A DNA stretch of 64,000 bases from Sweltsa coloradensis (GCA_024449915.1 JAMZAV010003122.1:1-64000); one strand, 5' to 3'; counted from the first letter of the stretch, positions 1-9,254 are shown. Notes: generated by a model from the sequence alone, not told the origin. Numbers and translations are program-made.

Positions 1-33
1 CCTCAAAAAATCTGTTATTGCGTCAGGTGTTTT

Positions 34-130
34 TTGTTTGTTTGTATTTTTGTCTGTTTTTTCGCTCTCTACCGGGCAAACGGCATATGCGAGAAGGTAG
101 TGTGTTATCTCCGACACTCTTTCGGTTGTA
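34..130. repeat. dispersed repeat fragment carrying the GGGCAAACGGCATATGCGA motif
   Basis: A T/G-rich tract with GTTTG/TCTGT runs is followed by GGGCAAACGGCATATGCGA at about 73-91. The same motif, again after a TCTGTTTG-type tract, recurs at 4286-4305. Two independent copies with the same architecture mark a dispersed repeat. It directly precedes the first recognisable reverse transcriptase codons at 131, so it probably replaced or truncated the upstream part of that LINE. Confidence 0.5.
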
Positions 131-416
131 ATGGACAAAATTCTAAGAAGAGTGGAACCAAATACAGTTGGAAGGGACACAAGAACGTTAGTGTTTGCGG
201 ACGATATGTTGATTTGGGGTAAGAGTGCCAGAGAAGTGCAGGAGAAGGTGGACAGATGGAATGAAGTTACTACAGAGTTTGGTCTGAAAATCAATCAGAA
301 AAAGAGTGAATGTTTGCATTGCAAAAGAAAACAAAGGGCAGGCCTAGAGACCGGGAAAATATTGTACTCCGTGGAGAAGTCTTAGAAGAAAAAGAATTTA
401 AATATTAGGGAAGTAT
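131..416 (+). pseudogene. non-LTR retrotransposon reverse transcriptase, first half (split by insertion)
   Basis: The frame encodes the catalytic palm of a LINE reverse transcriptase. LVFADDMLIW contains the FADD box that binds the catalytic metal ions, and FGLKINQKKSE follows as the downstream block. The frame runs on to EFKY, meets a TAG, and is then interrupted; the next codons (GSILTNDAKVG) resume at about 1309 after an inserted element. The N-terminal endonuclease and the fingers are missing, so this is a 5'-truncated copy. Motif style resembles RTE/Nimb-type elements, but the clade is not certain. Confidence 0.8.
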
Positions 417-450
417 TATTAAGTTTTTAAGGCTTTCGTGGCCCGAAGTA

Positions 451-536
451 TTAGAATCACAATTGTAAACTTGTCGGGTTATTTCGCCACGTCGATTTGA
501 CTTACCCATGTCAACGTTTCTGGACCGCTCTGGGCC
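451..536. repeat. left inverted terminal repeat of the Penelope-like element
   Basis: An 86-bp arm begins TTAGAATCACAATTG and ends CCGCTCTGGGC. Its reverse complement lies at 1221-1305 with essentially no mismatches over the shared part. Terminal repeats in inverted orientation are a known arrangement for Penelope-like elements. Confidence 0.85.
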
Positions 537-580
537 CCGTCATCAGGACGACTGACTGCTGAAGCTCTCGCTCGGACTAG
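510..580 (-). ncRNA. hammerhead-ribozyme-like core at the Penelope-like terminus
   Basis: Minus strand: the box CTGATGA (540-546) is followed by a potential short stem GGGCC/GGTCC closed by CAGAGC, then GAAACG. These are the conserved hammerhead boxes in the correct order. Penelope-like elements are known to carry type I hammerheads. Weak points are an extra unpaired base on each side of stem II and an unclear stem III and cleavage site. I call it a candidate only. Confidence 0.4.
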
Positions 581-902
581 TTGAGTCGGAAGTAGATGCG
601 CAGTTGTTGATACTGCGCATCGTCATCAAACACTGCCTAATAGTAAAAGTTATAAGCACGTGACCACACGTGTTGTCAAGGTAAAATATCGTTATTTCTC
701 ATTAGCGCGTGACATAGCACGTGTTGTCATAGTTTTCCTATTAAAGTTCGTATTTAACACTTCACACGCGGGCGTTACAAATTTAACACTCAAGTGGTTA
801 ACTGCACTGCCACTTGGTTCACTACCCTGTCCACGAGTTCTCAAACGTGTCATTATAGTATTGTTATTTAAAAGCCTATCCTTATCGTTAGAAATTAAAA
901 CG

Positions 903-1259
903 TTAGAGTTTAAAAACACTAGAATTAGCTATGACTGTGACCTGTGTGGTGTTGTCCCCCGTTTCAGACGATTTCAAGGCTGGTGCTAACGGAGTCGAAA
1001 ATGTAGCCGATTGAGTAACTTTAATTGCCGGTAACCAAGTATCACTAATCTTATAAAGACCTTTATTGTCATCAGCGTTGATATTGTGAGGTTTCTTTAT
1101 CACTTCAATGGCTTCCCGAATTAATCTGGGCCACAGCCTATTCTCTTGTTTAAGTATCCTGACTTCATTAAAATCAAATGCGTGAGTACTGTCAGTAATA
1201 TTGTATTGTAATATTGTAGTGCCCAGAGCGGTCCAGAAACGTTGACATGGGTAAGTCAA
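903..1259 (-). CDS. GIY-YIG endonuclease C-terminal region of a Penelope-like element
   Basis: An open frame of 118 codons. The stretch AFDFNEVRILKQENRLWPR, then REAIEVIKKPHNINADD and ISDTWL, matches the C-terminal half of the Penelope-like GIY-YIG endonuclease, including its usual acidic D-F-N core and the RxxREAxxI helix. This enzyme makes the nick used for target-primed integration. The first residues are encoded inside the inverted terminal repeat, so the apparent start is not the natural one; the reverse transcriptase that should precede it is missing. About 60 C-terminal codons after TWLPAIKV do not match a motif I know. Confidence 0.7.
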   Translation of the reverse strand: MTYPCQRFWTALGTTILQYNITDSTHAFDFNEVRILKQENRLWPRLIREAIEVIKKPHNINADDNKGLYKISDTWLPAIKVTQSATFSTPLAPALKSSETGDNTTQVTVIANSSVFKL

Positions 1260-1305
1260 ATCGACGTGGCGAAATAACCCGACAAGTTTACAATTGTGAT
1301 TCTAA
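1221..1305. repeat. right inverted terminal repeat of the Penelope-like element
   Basis: Begins GCCCAGAGCGGTCCAGAAAC and ends CAATTGTGATTCTAA; reverse complement of 451-536. It lacks the CTGATGA box found next to the left arm, so only the 3' end of the element keeps the hammerhead-like core. Confidence 0.85.
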
Positions 1306-1308
1306 TTA

Positions 1309-1890
1309 GGGAAGTATATTGACAAATGATGCAAAAGTGGGTAGGGAAGTGTCATCTAGAGTGCAAAAAGCAGAAGGGTTTTACCAATTGGTGAGAAAGC
1401 TACTCTGGAATGAGTTGTTCCCACAAAAATGTAAAATTTTGTTGTACGAGGCATATTTTGTACCTATTCTAACATATGGGGCAGTAACATGGGCAGTGGG
1501 AACAAAGGAAGAGAGTCAGCTGGAAGCAGCAGAAATGAAGTTTTTAAGAAGTGTCAAGGGAGTTACCAAGATGGACAAGATAAGAAGTACCGGTAATGTA
1601 ATCAGGAAAGAACTGGGACTGGAGAGATTGAGGTTTAAGCTAGGAAGAGAACGTCTAAGATGGTTTGGACATATGAAAAGGATGGGAAGAGATAGGATTC
1701 CAAGATGAGAATTTGAAGTGGCAGAGGAGGGGAAAAGAAGAGTAGGAAGACCAAGAGAGAAATGGGAAGATTAATTCAAGAAGGCGTTGGAAAACGGGAT
1801 GAAGTGTGGGAGCATGTGACAAGAGTCAAGCTGTGGGAAGACAGAAGAGAGTGGAGTAAATTGGTGGAGAGGAAGGAGTCAGATGATAAG
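1309..1890 (+). pseudogene. non-LTR retrotransposon reverse transcriptase, C-terminal half
   Basis: This is the continuation of the LINE begun at 131. It opens with SILTNDAKVGREVSSRVQKA, then the C-terminal connection blocks VPILTYGAVTWAVG and EMKFLRSVKGVTK, and ends with ERLRWFGHMKRMGRDRIPR, typical of RTE/Nimb-type LINE proteins. A TGA after RIPR and a frameshift break the tail, but GRPREKWED and the later WEDRREWSKLV remain readable to about 1885. It is a dead copy. Confidence 0.8.
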
Positions 1891-1985
1891 GAAGAAACAC
1901 TGAGTCTGGCAAGCTTAGTATCTACAGTTTCATGCCCTAGATAATGGTGGAAAACCACCACTCAACCCGACATAGTTGGAACTGA

Positions 1986-2014
1986 GTTATTATGATTATT
2001 ATTATTATTATTAT
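1986..2014 (+). repeat. ATT microsatellite tail at the LINE 3' end
   Basis: A run of ATT units follows a short non-coding stretch after the LINE C terminus. Simple-repeat 3' tails are common in non-LTR retrotransposons that do not use poly(A). It marks the probable 3' boundary of the element that starts at 131. Confidence 0.65.
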
Positions 2015-2023
2015 ACAGCAGTA

Positions 2024-2215
2024 CTAAAGATACCAGTAAATAAACGTACTATTGAGCTGCTGAACTTTTGCATTCCACGTTGCAAGTTGGTCGTCCTGTC
2101 GGTACAGGTCCCACTTATTAGTGAAGCGTGGCAGCACTCCAGAGATGGCCAGGCAGATATCGGGATGTTGGCTGAGGATCCCTATCACTAGATCCTCATA
2201 GTCAGAAACTAGCAT
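2024..2215 (-). pseudogene. SGNH-hydrolase-like fragment (retroelement-associated type)
   Basis: Minus-strand frame of 63 codons. YEDLVIGILSQHPDICLAI is followed by SGVLPRF and then WNAKVQQLNS. The pattern of a helix, a buried strand and S-G-x-L-P-R resembles the esterase-like (SGNH) domain found in ORF1 proteins of some LINEs and in other invertebrate retroelements. The catalytic Ser block and the C-terminal HxxHL block are outside this fragment. It sits next to a LINE relic on the same strand (2440-2800) and may belong to it. The family call is from pattern only. Confidence 0.4.
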
Positions 2216-2439
2216 CTGGAATAATTTATAACATCTATAACATAAACATAATAATTCCTAATGGTTACAAATGGGCCCTTCTGCCCGGTGGCAACCACTA
2301 CCTCCCCCAGACCTAATTACTACTTTCACCTAAACACAATCTAAATTCCCTCAAAGACCCACTAGCTACAACATCTCCAGACAAGTCATTAGACTCCCTA
2401 ACAAGAAACCATACCAACCCAGATTCGCTCTTACTACTT

Positions 2440-2800
2440 TCAGCTGCAACTTCTATGAATGATCCCCCCGACCCCTGTAAAGCCCCTCCTGCAGCCTATT
2501 GTGGATGTCCTCCCACCCTCATTTTCCGTAACCGCCCTGTACATATTGCACAATCTAACCTCCCTTCTTCTTCCCTCTAATGACTCCAAAGTCCCAACTC
2601 CCACAACATTGCAGTGACACTGTCATATACCCTCTCTACATTCCCCTTATCATCCTCCTCCCACTTAACATTCCCCGTAACCCTTCTCTACCTCCAAAAC
2701 CTCCCTCAACAGATCCCATGCCGCCGCCCCATACTCCAGGATAGGTCTAACCACCATCTAATACACTCAATCTTTAACTACGGCTGGCTCCTCGTAGATT
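2440..2800 (-). pseudogene. decayed LINE reverse transcriptase C terminus
   Basis: Reading the minus strand across frames gives VVRPILEYGAAAWD, the block after the palm domain in CR1/L2/Jockey-type enzymes. It is followed by a DSVTAMLWELGLWSHREEE-like stretch broken by a stop and then a MYRAV-type segment. Their order and spacing match the C-terminal thumb/connection region of these enzymes. Several stops and frame changes show an old, inactive copy. The catalytic palm is not present. Confidence 0.65.
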
Positions 2801-2810
2801 TCTCATAACA

Positions 2811-3675
2811 AATCCCAGGGCCCTATGTGGTGCATAGACGAAACAATGCATCATTAACGAAACAATGTAATTTATATCAACATATCTTTTCCATTATTAT
2901 TTACCTCGATGTTTACCAGAAGCATAGGCCGACCATATCTGTTGACCTGTTCCTGAAGACATGTTGCACACGGCACACTTCACACGGCACATGACTGTGG
3001 ACGTAAAGAGCCACACAAGTATCTGTTTTGTAACAACATATGTCATCTCAATGAGTTATCTTGTATATATCTAGTTTTCTATCTAAAATAGAAAAATTGC
3101 ATTAAAGACACATATCTGAGGTTATTACATTAATATCCACCAGGGTCTGTGGTCTGGGTCTGTGGTCAGGTTATGGTTCATAAGGAGTTGGCGAAGGAAG
3201 AAGGGAGAGTTTGGGTTGTGGGTGTGCTGGTGGATTTTCAGGGCCGTGGGTTGAGGTGGTAGGGATCTTTTCTCGGTAGGGATGGGTAGCTCCTGTTGTT
3301 GACTTGGGGCTCCCGCTCCCACCTCGTTGGGTGCTGGTTGGTCTGTTGGATGAGTGCACTTACTAGGGCTACATTAATAAAATGAGAAAAAAATACAAAG
3401 GACTACTGAATGGTTGTAATTTGCAATCCTCATCCCTAAAGTTGCGCCTACCTAGTTAGATAGGCCTACTCCTAGACCTAACGTATGCATTCTCAGATTT
3501 ACCATAGCTAGTATGTGTTTATAAGTGGAATTAAATGACTAATACAAATTATTAAGCACTAGTGGGCCAAAAGAGTAGCTAATCAGTGGCCCACTCTACT
3601 GCGTAGTCAACGCCATTGATTGTAATGTACACAATCTTTGACAAACATATGCATGAAAGTGTTCAACTTGAAAGT
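2811..3675. other. no gene recognised
   Basis: The stretch holds AT-rich sequence plus a G/T-skewed tract at 3125-3360. Its minus-strand frames are proline- and histidine-rich because of that skew and show no conserved motif. A TAGGCCTA palindrome lies near 3462. I see no promoter, RNA gene or repeat partner elsewhere in the window. Confidence 0.5.
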
Positions 3676-3679
3676 TCAA

Positions 3680-4028
3680 CTATTTTTGTGCCATTGCTTC
3701 ACAGAACTCTGTATCTTTTTTGACTCGTTCAATCCAAACTTCATTCCCGTTATAAACTACAAAGTCACACCACTCTACCCCACAAACAACTGCCCTTGAA
3801 CTTGATAGTAGTTATTGCTACATTTATTTAGGTGAAATTTGCCACTTGGCTCAATGGTAGTGCCATAAAACTTTTTGTCACTGCACGCCTCTTGTAAAGT
3901 TTTGTCCTTCTTGGAACTGGGACACTTAATCTTGAGGAGACCAAACTGTGGAGTTTCACTAGGATCAAGAATCTTGCCATCAGGGGAACAACCCAGAAAT
4001 GGCATTCCTGGGTTGACGACAAACCCAA
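3680..4028 (-). pseudogene. YqaJ-type exonuclease domain, frameshifted
   Basis: The minus strand encodes NPGMPFLGCSPDGKI, then FGLLKIKCPSSKK, then NNYYQVQGQL. These are the conserved YqaJ/lambda-exonuclease blocks: the acidic metal ligand in SPDG, E/K in the LxEIKCP block (here L-K-I-K, so the usual Glu is replaced by Lys), and the YxQVQGQ block. After GQLFVG the frame hits TAG; shifting one base restores GVEWCDFVVYNGNEVWIERV, the expected next block. YqaJ proteins degrade DNA ends; in invertebrates many copies are carried by mobile elements. The frameshift and the changed Glu point to a non-functional copy. Confidence 0.75.
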
Positions 4029-4414
4029 AAGAGAAATGTGTAATGGATTATCCCAAGGAGTGCATATGTTTCATGTAGGTTTCCCTCGCTTTCATTTCGT
4101 TTTTATTCTATATGCAACGCTTTTTACGTTGTCCAGCTCTTGCCCTTGGTAGCTCCCTTCTCAATTTATTTTCACTAAACGATGATACTTTTTGTATGAG
4201 CGCAGCGAGAACTTCAATTTCACTGACCCGTCAAAAAAAATTTAGCTCCAATGTTTTTTTTTCTGTCTGTTTGTTTGCACGATTCCGGGCAAACGGCATA
4301 TGCGATCTTGATGAAATTTTGAGGGGACCTTCGAAATCTCTGAACTTAGACCTGCCACGTTTTTGGGTACAATCGAAGAAATATTTCTCATGAATATCGT
4401 ACTTTTACGATTTT
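4029..4414. other. repeat-derived stretch, no gene recognised
   Basis: It contains the second copy of the GGGCAAACGGCATATGCGA motif (4286-4305) after a TCTGTCTGTTTG tract. A plus-strand frame over 4112-4393 is open but its sequence follows the repeat and shows no conserved domain. Confidence 0.5.
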
Positions 4415-4745
4415 TTTTCGATTTTTAGTGCGAAATTTTCGTGACATTTTCCCCGATTCTGACCAAATGGGTGGGGCTAGAACGTTCATATTTCACATGG
4501 TTTATGGTGATATAGTACCTTTTGAAAGAAAAAGTTGAAAAAGTTAGCCAGAATCCATAGAAATAAAGGTTTTTAAATGAGTTTTTTTAGGTTTAAAATA
4601 ACAATTAACAAGTAAGAAAAGAAACTTGACAACAATCACCTACAATGCATTCACAAAGCACTTGCAAAGGAAAAGTGGTCCCACGCAAACTAAAAACTTA
4701 CAAAAACGCTCATCCATTAACGTGGCGGGACTTTAGCGTTTTCCT
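4415..4745 (+). repeat. dispersed repeat family D, copy 1
   Basis: About 330 bp match 25185-25530 in the same orientation. Shared landmarks are ATTCTGACCAAA, GGGTGGGGCTA, TAGTACCTTTTGAAAGAAAA, AGCCAGAATCCATAGAAATA and the end GGCGGGACTTTAGCGTTTTC. The copies differ by small indels and many substitutions. No coding frame or terminal repeat is evident, so the class of element is unknown. Confidence 0.8.
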
Positions 4746-4796
4746 TGTTTATTTAACAAATCAATATTTTGATTGCTCACTATCTGCCAACCTTCT

Positions 4797-5323
4797 TCAC
4801 TGTCGGCCATCTTGCCGTCTTCTTCGGTAAATGTCTGTCCAGTGTCTAGTTGAAACAGCCCTTTTGCGAGGTGACTTCAGTAATCCCCTGTTGATCGCCC
4901 GCTTTACGTCCCTCCCTTCGTCTCGATTACCCAAAGTGCATAAATATGAGACATTAAGCAATATCCAATCAATCACTATATCCATTGCAGAAGGGGTTAG
5001 TGTTTTTGGTGTTGTAGCCTGAGTAATATTTTGCGCACAAGCACGACTTTTTTCGCTTAAACATATTTCTACATCTTCTTGGTGTTCTTGAATCGTAACA
5101 CAATGATGTTGCGCGTTCAATTTTAAGAACTGAGGCCTAACCGAGTCAACCTCTTCAGAACACAATGAATGAATGAGTCTGTTTCATAAATTGACGGAAG
5201 CAGTTCCGACATAGGAATCGCATATGGGTCTTCTCCATTGATTTCATCCATCTTTATGATATATCTTTTACTGGTTAATACATATAAACTCTTAAAATAA
5301 TCGCTTTTCAGTTTCTCCTCCAT
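4797..5323 (-). pseudogene. hypothetical protein fragment in two overlapping frames
   Basis: Two minus-strand frames overlap near 5150. The first (5323-5123) starts MEEKLKSDYFKSLYV and includes NGEDPYAIPMSELLPSIYET. The second (5165-4797) continues CSEEVDSVRPQFLKLNAQHH. A frameshift near 5150 would join them into one protein of about 110 residues before the chain runs into repeat-A core sequence at about 4978. Composition looks like coding sequence, but I do not recognise a family. It lies on the same strand as, and upstream of, the YqaJ relic, so it could be the N-terminal part of that protein; nothing in the sequence proves it. Confidence 0.3.
4905..4980 (-). repeat. core of dispersed repeat family A
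   Basis: TACGTCCCTCCCTTCGTCTC, then ATTACCCAAAGTGCATAAAT, then ATGAGACATTAAGCAATATCC (shortened here in three parts) recur at 5745-5808 and 30123-30188. Only this end of family A is present here; the GC-rich body is missing. Confidence 0.7.
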
Positions 5324-5469
5324 TATCTAATCCTAAGATATTAATAAAAAAAAATAGATCAGACGGAACAAAGGATTTGAGGTTAGGTCTAAGCCCCTAG
5401 CTCTAAACTTACTAACTAAACTTGTAACACCCACATATAGAAATTAATCTGTAGACCTACTAGGGCCAT

Positions 5470-5808
5470 GAAAGTCCAACTCGCAACCTTCTCGTGGTAT
5501 GGCCCGTGATTGGGGGAATTTCACTCCCTGAAACTAATAGCGAGCTCTGGGTCGTTGTCGGGGAACTTTCCCCTTCCCTTTGACTCCCTCCCCGGCGGCG
5601 ACGACAATGACAACACGGACGGATGATGACACAGACGAAGACGACCACGACGTGGGGGAACCCCTTGCCCTCCCCATATGCTTGTGGCTGGTTCTGACTA
5701 GCACAGGCCTGTCCACCCCTTGTCCCTCCGCGTCGCCCCTTACGTCCCTCCCTTCGTCTCGATTAGCCAAGTTGCATAAATATGAGACGTTAAGCAATAT
5801 CCAATCAA
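5470..5808 (-). repeat. dispersed repeat family A, copy 1
   Basis: A GC-rich unit of about 335 bp bounded on the plus strand by CCAACTCGCAACCTTCTCGT and AAGCAATATCCAATC. It matches 29855-30190 in the same orientation and 59118-59310 in the opposite orientation. The body carries CGACGACAATGACAACA-type acidic-codon tracts and CAGGCCTGTCCACCCCTTGT. Copies are of SINE length, but I see no clear pol III box A/B or poly(A) tail, so the class is open. Confidence 0.75.
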
Positions 5809-6260
5809 AAAATAAAAATAATAGAATTTAGCGTACTAAATCATTAATCACGCATTAAAAATAAATGCTATTTGAATGAACAAAAGCAAACAACACCAAC
5901 ACGTCACAATTGCCACTAGCTAGGGCCTAGGTGGGCGTACCGGCTTTGACACAAGCATGAGTAGATCGATGTTTGCCCACCAATGGAAATCAAACATGGC
6001 CGCAAGCGCAAATCGTGACGTACTTTCACGGAGACTATAGCCAGCTTTTGAAACTGTCGTACTGTGTGTCGTACCTTTATATTTCTGTGAGGCTCGATGA
6101 CTTGCTCATAGGAAGAAAATGTGAGGAAATATTTACAGATCGCAGACCATTGTTCAATCACCGTTTCTATTGCTTAAGAAATAGTTAACCAACGAGTGTT
6201 TGCATGTGTTTGCAACTTGTGCATGGGAACACCGTTCTTTGAGATGTTCGGTGTCATGGT
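5809..6260. other. no gene recognised
   Basis: A minus-strand frame over 5916-6161 is open for 81 codons, but it has no motif I recognise. No repeat partner was found elsewhere in the window. Confidence 0.4.
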
Positions 6261-6272
6261 TGGTGTCATGTC

Positions 6273-6512
6273 ATGGTCCCATCTACTACTGCCTTGATGT
6301 CATTATATGGTCTTGATATGCTCTCTGCAGACTTGCCCGTGCTGCCAGCCTCTTCACCGTTTCGCTTAAACCATTACAAACACCTTTCCCGTGGGAAGTG
6401 GCCGAAAAAAAACCACTCTTCAGCAATAGTATGGAAATCCTCTTTATCTAGACAAAGATTTACAAAGTTCTTTCGGTTTTTATATTGGTCTGCAGAGCCA
6501 TCAGAAAAGTAA
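6273..6512 (-). pseudogene. conserved transposon-associated domain (SDGxxxQYKNRKNF type), C-terminal part
   Basis: The minus strand starts FSDGSADQYKNRKNFVNLC and KEDFHTIAEEWFFF. After a frameshift near 6370 it continues ETVKRLAARASLQRAY and DHIMTS. This ordered set of blocks recurs in many uncharacterised invertebrate proteins that behave like multicopy transposon genes. The Asp of SDG and the conserved QYKN suggest a DDE-type catalytic fold, but that is inference. The fragment at 63759-63965 (ENYSLVMQDEAQGFHWN) looks like the more N-terminal part of the same family, from another copy. Confidence 0.6.
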
Positions 6513-7249
6513 AATATTTTCTTTACTTCCCCAGGAAACTTGCTTCTTAAAATTCTATTAACTTAGTTTGAAAAGGGTGAATGGCCACAGTATCATGGTA
6601 AAGACATTCTTAAATTATTACTAAACTTCTTTTGTCTCACCTTTCTCATTGTAGTATGCCACAAAAGGCATACATACTACATTTGGTTGTACAGCCGACC
6701 AAGAAATAATGGCATTTACATCAAATTACGTTTTGCTATAACCAAAGGCATAAAAAAGCTTTGCATGGCATATCACAAATTAATGGAATAAATACCTATT
6801 CAGAGTCTACCCGCTCAGTCATATAACTGATTTTTAGTTGGCTATAGCGACACTGCATAAGGGATCGCCTTCCCAAAGCCCCAAGTAAATTAATCAACTT
6901 TATGAATAAGTTAACTACTAGTTATTGGTTTAGGCAAACATTCAAGAATTGGAATTATTTTCTAGAGTTGCAGCCAGACGAGGTAATTCTGTCATACGGC
7001 TGTTGTTATGGAGCAGTAGGCCCAGGCGGCCTACTGATATCCTACTTTTAAAAAAACTACTTGCCTAGTAGACCAACAAAAAACCTTTCACTGGGTGAAA
7101 TGGTCAACCTGAATTGTGGCAACTGGCCATTGTCTTGACTAGCTAGGTAAAACAAGTAGCCTAGGTATGCTTAAGTATAAGTAGTTAATTTTATTGGTCT
7201 CCATCAGCAAGATGTCCAGGATATAAGAACGTGAAAATATTCTCCTTGA
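6513..7249. other. no gene recognised
   Basis: AT-rich sequence. The stretch ATTCAGAGTCTACCCGCTCA near 6798 resembles 30260-30285, a minor repeat shared with the flank of family A copy 2. Otherwise I see nothing. Confidence 0.45.
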
Positions 7250-7720
7250 TATAACTCATACCTACGACCTTCAATCTTTGATACCTGTAGTGCCCAGCCT
7301 CAAGCCAGAGAATCTAGCAAGACAGTCGCATTCTTCAAACGCAAACTTAAAGAAAAGTGGTGTGAAGAATGGCATATCATACAAAATAATAAGCTTCGTG
7401 AAATAAAAGACTATGTAACACCCTGGTTCTCTTCAAGGAGCTCTTCTCGACGCGATGAGGTTGTTCTGACCCGTCTGTGCACTGGACACACACATCTCAC
7501 TCAAGGATACCTTTTAATAGGCGAAGATCCACCCTCATGTGAGCAGTGTGGTGAGATTTTAACTGTTAAGCATATGTTAGTAGAATGTCCCCAACACATG
7601 GAAAAGAGGAATGATTTTAAACTAAAACCTAATTTAAAAGAAATTTTATCTGATGAATCAGAGAATATAACCAATGTTTTTAAATATCTGAAATCAACAA
7701 AGCTGTATAATAGAATTTAA
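7250..7720 (+). pseudogene. Jockey-type LINE C-terminal region, 5'-truncated
   Basis: An open frame without its own start runs to TAA at 7718-7720. It encodes FFKRKLKEKWCEEWHI, then RRDEVVLTRLCTGHTHLTQG, then CEQCGEILTVKHMLVECP. These are the RNase H-distal and zinc-knuckle blocks at the C terminus of Jockey-like LINE ORF2. The catalytic reverse transcriptase is absent, so the copy is a typical 5'-truncated insertion. The last part is repeated at 26329-26527 and 60541-60649. Confidence 0.8.
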
Positions 7721-7811
7721 AAAATAGCACATCATTCTAAAAGAGAACACGGGCACTAATAACCTTAATGTTGTGTGCCCTTAAACCCTAATAACTAACT
7801 AACTAACTGAT
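7721..7811 (+). repeat. LINE 3' UTR and TAACTAAC tail, copy 1
   Basis: After the stop codon come CACGGGCACTAATAACCTTA and TGTTGTGTGCCCTTAAACCC, ending in CTAACTAACTAACTGA. The same 3' end occurs at 26440-26527 and 60555-60649, so this is the true end of a LINE family with a tetranucleotide tail. Confidence 0.8.
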
Positions 7812-8035
7812 TTACATAAACCCACCTTGACATTCATGCAAAATTTGGTAATTGTATTAGGTCTAGGCCTAGCCTACCAACCGTTCAGCAGGTAGCATCA
7901 ACACCTGAGGGCGCGCATTTGAATTGGGCCAAGCTCCGCGCCCCCTCTTAAACAGCTATGATGAAATAAAGGAAGACACGCAAACATTTCGAAACTCCTG
8001 ATTTTATTGGTGCCCTACCACCAACACACACATTT
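7812..8035. other. spacer, no gene recognised
   Basis: A spacer of about 220 bp with TAGGCCTAGCCTA near 7863. No coding motif was found. Confidence 0.4.
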
Positions 8036-8440
8036 TCAGACCTCATTAACTATCTTGAACCAGTCCTCAAAACAATCGGTGACCGCGGGATTGGAGCGAA
8101 AAGCCATTAGAATTGAATCCGACAAGTTTATCGGGGTCAAAGTGACCGCGGGATTGGAGCGAAAAGCCATTATAATTGAGTGTATCTTAGAGTCCTCAAC
8201 GGATTTGATAACCGGACCCGATTCCGATTGCGCCGACGCGAAGTCGATGGCGTTCAGCCCTCCATTTCGTAGCATGTCGGAATTGCACTCTATAAAACCT
8301 CCCCATTGTTCTTTTTAAACACTATGTGTGGTCCTGAATATATTAGATACTTCTGTAGTACCGCCTGTCGCAGGTCGTAGTCTTCGAAACGCACAGCCAG
8401 CCAGTCGCCCTGCATCTCGAAAGTGCACTGCATTGCAGTG
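8036..8440 (-). CDS. hypothetical minus-strand coding segment with an in-frame 63-bp duplication
   Basis: Two minus-strand frames follow each other. The first (about 8440-8295) reads MQCTFEMQGDWLAVRFEDYD and then LRQAVLQKYLIYSG to a stop. The second (8275-8036) reads MLRNGGLNAIDFASAQSE and contains MAFRSNPAVT twice, 21 codons apart. The DNA behind this is GTGACCGCGGGATTGGAGCG at 8079 and again at 8142. A duplication that is a multiple of three with near-identical codons suggests it arose in coding sequence. I do not recognise the protein, and a frameshift or splice would be needed to join the two frames. Confidence 0.35.
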
Positions 8441-8519
8441 ACTCATCCACCGACACATACACAACCTGCATGCTGTTGATTTGTTTGATTCTTTGTACGA
8501 TTCGTTAGTGACGGTGTGT

Positions 8520-8880
8520 GAAGAGCTGTTGTGAACATGTCAACAGTCTCCCCTGACAGCTGTTTCCGCCTTAAAGAACACGCCCTTTTATTTATTACAT
8601 TTCTTTGGGGCAGAAAGTATTTCTCAAACTCTTCTATAACCACTGTATAGGTGCCCTCATTAGTTTCTGACAACTTAAATGAGGCAAGAATTTCTTCTGC
8701 CTTCTCCCCCATTTAATATATTAGGTTATCTTCCTGTCTTTTACTGGATTGAAGATCGATTCCAGATGTAGATCTGAACCTGTTGTACCTTTTCTTCCAT
8801 TGCATCCACTATTGAGGTTTGAAAGAAAAGTTTGTTGGAGGTTGTATTGTGACTTGACATGTGGTTGTTTGTTCCTCCAT
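8520..8880 (-). pseudogene. gag: Gypsy-type LTR retrotransposon Gag, N-terminal part
   Basis: The minus strand starts MEEQTTTCQVTI at 8880. It then reads WMQWKKRYNRFRSTSGI, MGEKAEEILASFKLSE, EEFEKYFLPQRNVI and RRKQLSGETVDMF. These are the capsid-domain helices of Gag from invertebrate Gypsy elements: the W-x-x-W/F-x-RF block, the MGxxAEEI block and the RRxQ-x-GE block. Two in-frame stops interrupt it, one before WMQW and one just before MGEKAEE. The zinc knuckle and Pol are absent. It is a dead fragment without visible LTRs. Confidence 0.75.
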
Positions 8881-9106
8881 CCTATGTCTTCAATTATAAT
8901 TCAAAATCCCCAACGGATTATCTTCATTTATACCTTGAAAGCCGCCTTATTAAACTAGTTTTCCGCTTGCCACCATGTTTTACTTGGATGTAGCAGGCCT
9001 GTTCTGGATGATTCGGGATAATGGGAAAGAAACTAAAAAAACTTAGGATTCTACTCAGGCCATGTTTTATTTCTCCAAGAGTATAATATAATATATCCAT
9101 AGAGAG
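8881..9106. other. spacer, no gene recognised
   Basis: AT-rich spacer between the Gag relic and the tandem unit at 9107. No motif was seen. Confidence 0.4.
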
Positions 9107-9235
9107 GCCAGTGGCTAATTCTACTACAACAAATACTACAACTATGATGGCGCGAGAGCGCAACTCCAATTCATAGTGAAGCCAGTGGCTATTTCTACTA
9201 CAACAAATACCACAACTATGATGGCGCTAGAGCGC
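9107..9235 (+). repeat. 74-bp tandem duplication
   Basis: GCCAGTGGCTAATTCTACTA at 9107 and GCCAGTGGCTATTTCTACTA at 9181 begin two copies. Each continues through ACAACTATGATGGCGC and AGAGCGCA. Only a few substitutions separate them, so the duplication is fairly recent. It borders repeat family B. Confidence 0.75.
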
Positions 9236-9254
9236 ATTGAACTAATTGAAATAG

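Larger units (their letters stand above)
417..1304 (-). mobile_element. truncated Penelope-like element inserted into a LINE
   Basis: About 890 bp interrupt the reverse transcriptase reading of the flanking LINE. The insertion is bracketed by a 13-bp direct repeat ATTAGGGAAGTAT (404-416 and 1305-1317), read as a target site duplication. It has inverted termini of about 85 bp (451-536 and 1221-1305). Its minus strand encodes a GIY-YIG endonuclease-type C terminus typical of Penelope-like elements. The reverse transcriptase part of the element is absent, so it is 5'-truncated. A hammerhead-like core lies just inside the 3' terminal repeat. Confidence 0.75.

Noticed and set aside
3125..3359. Pro/His-rich minus-strand frames
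   Set aside because: The composition follows a G/T-skewed tract and no conserved block is present.
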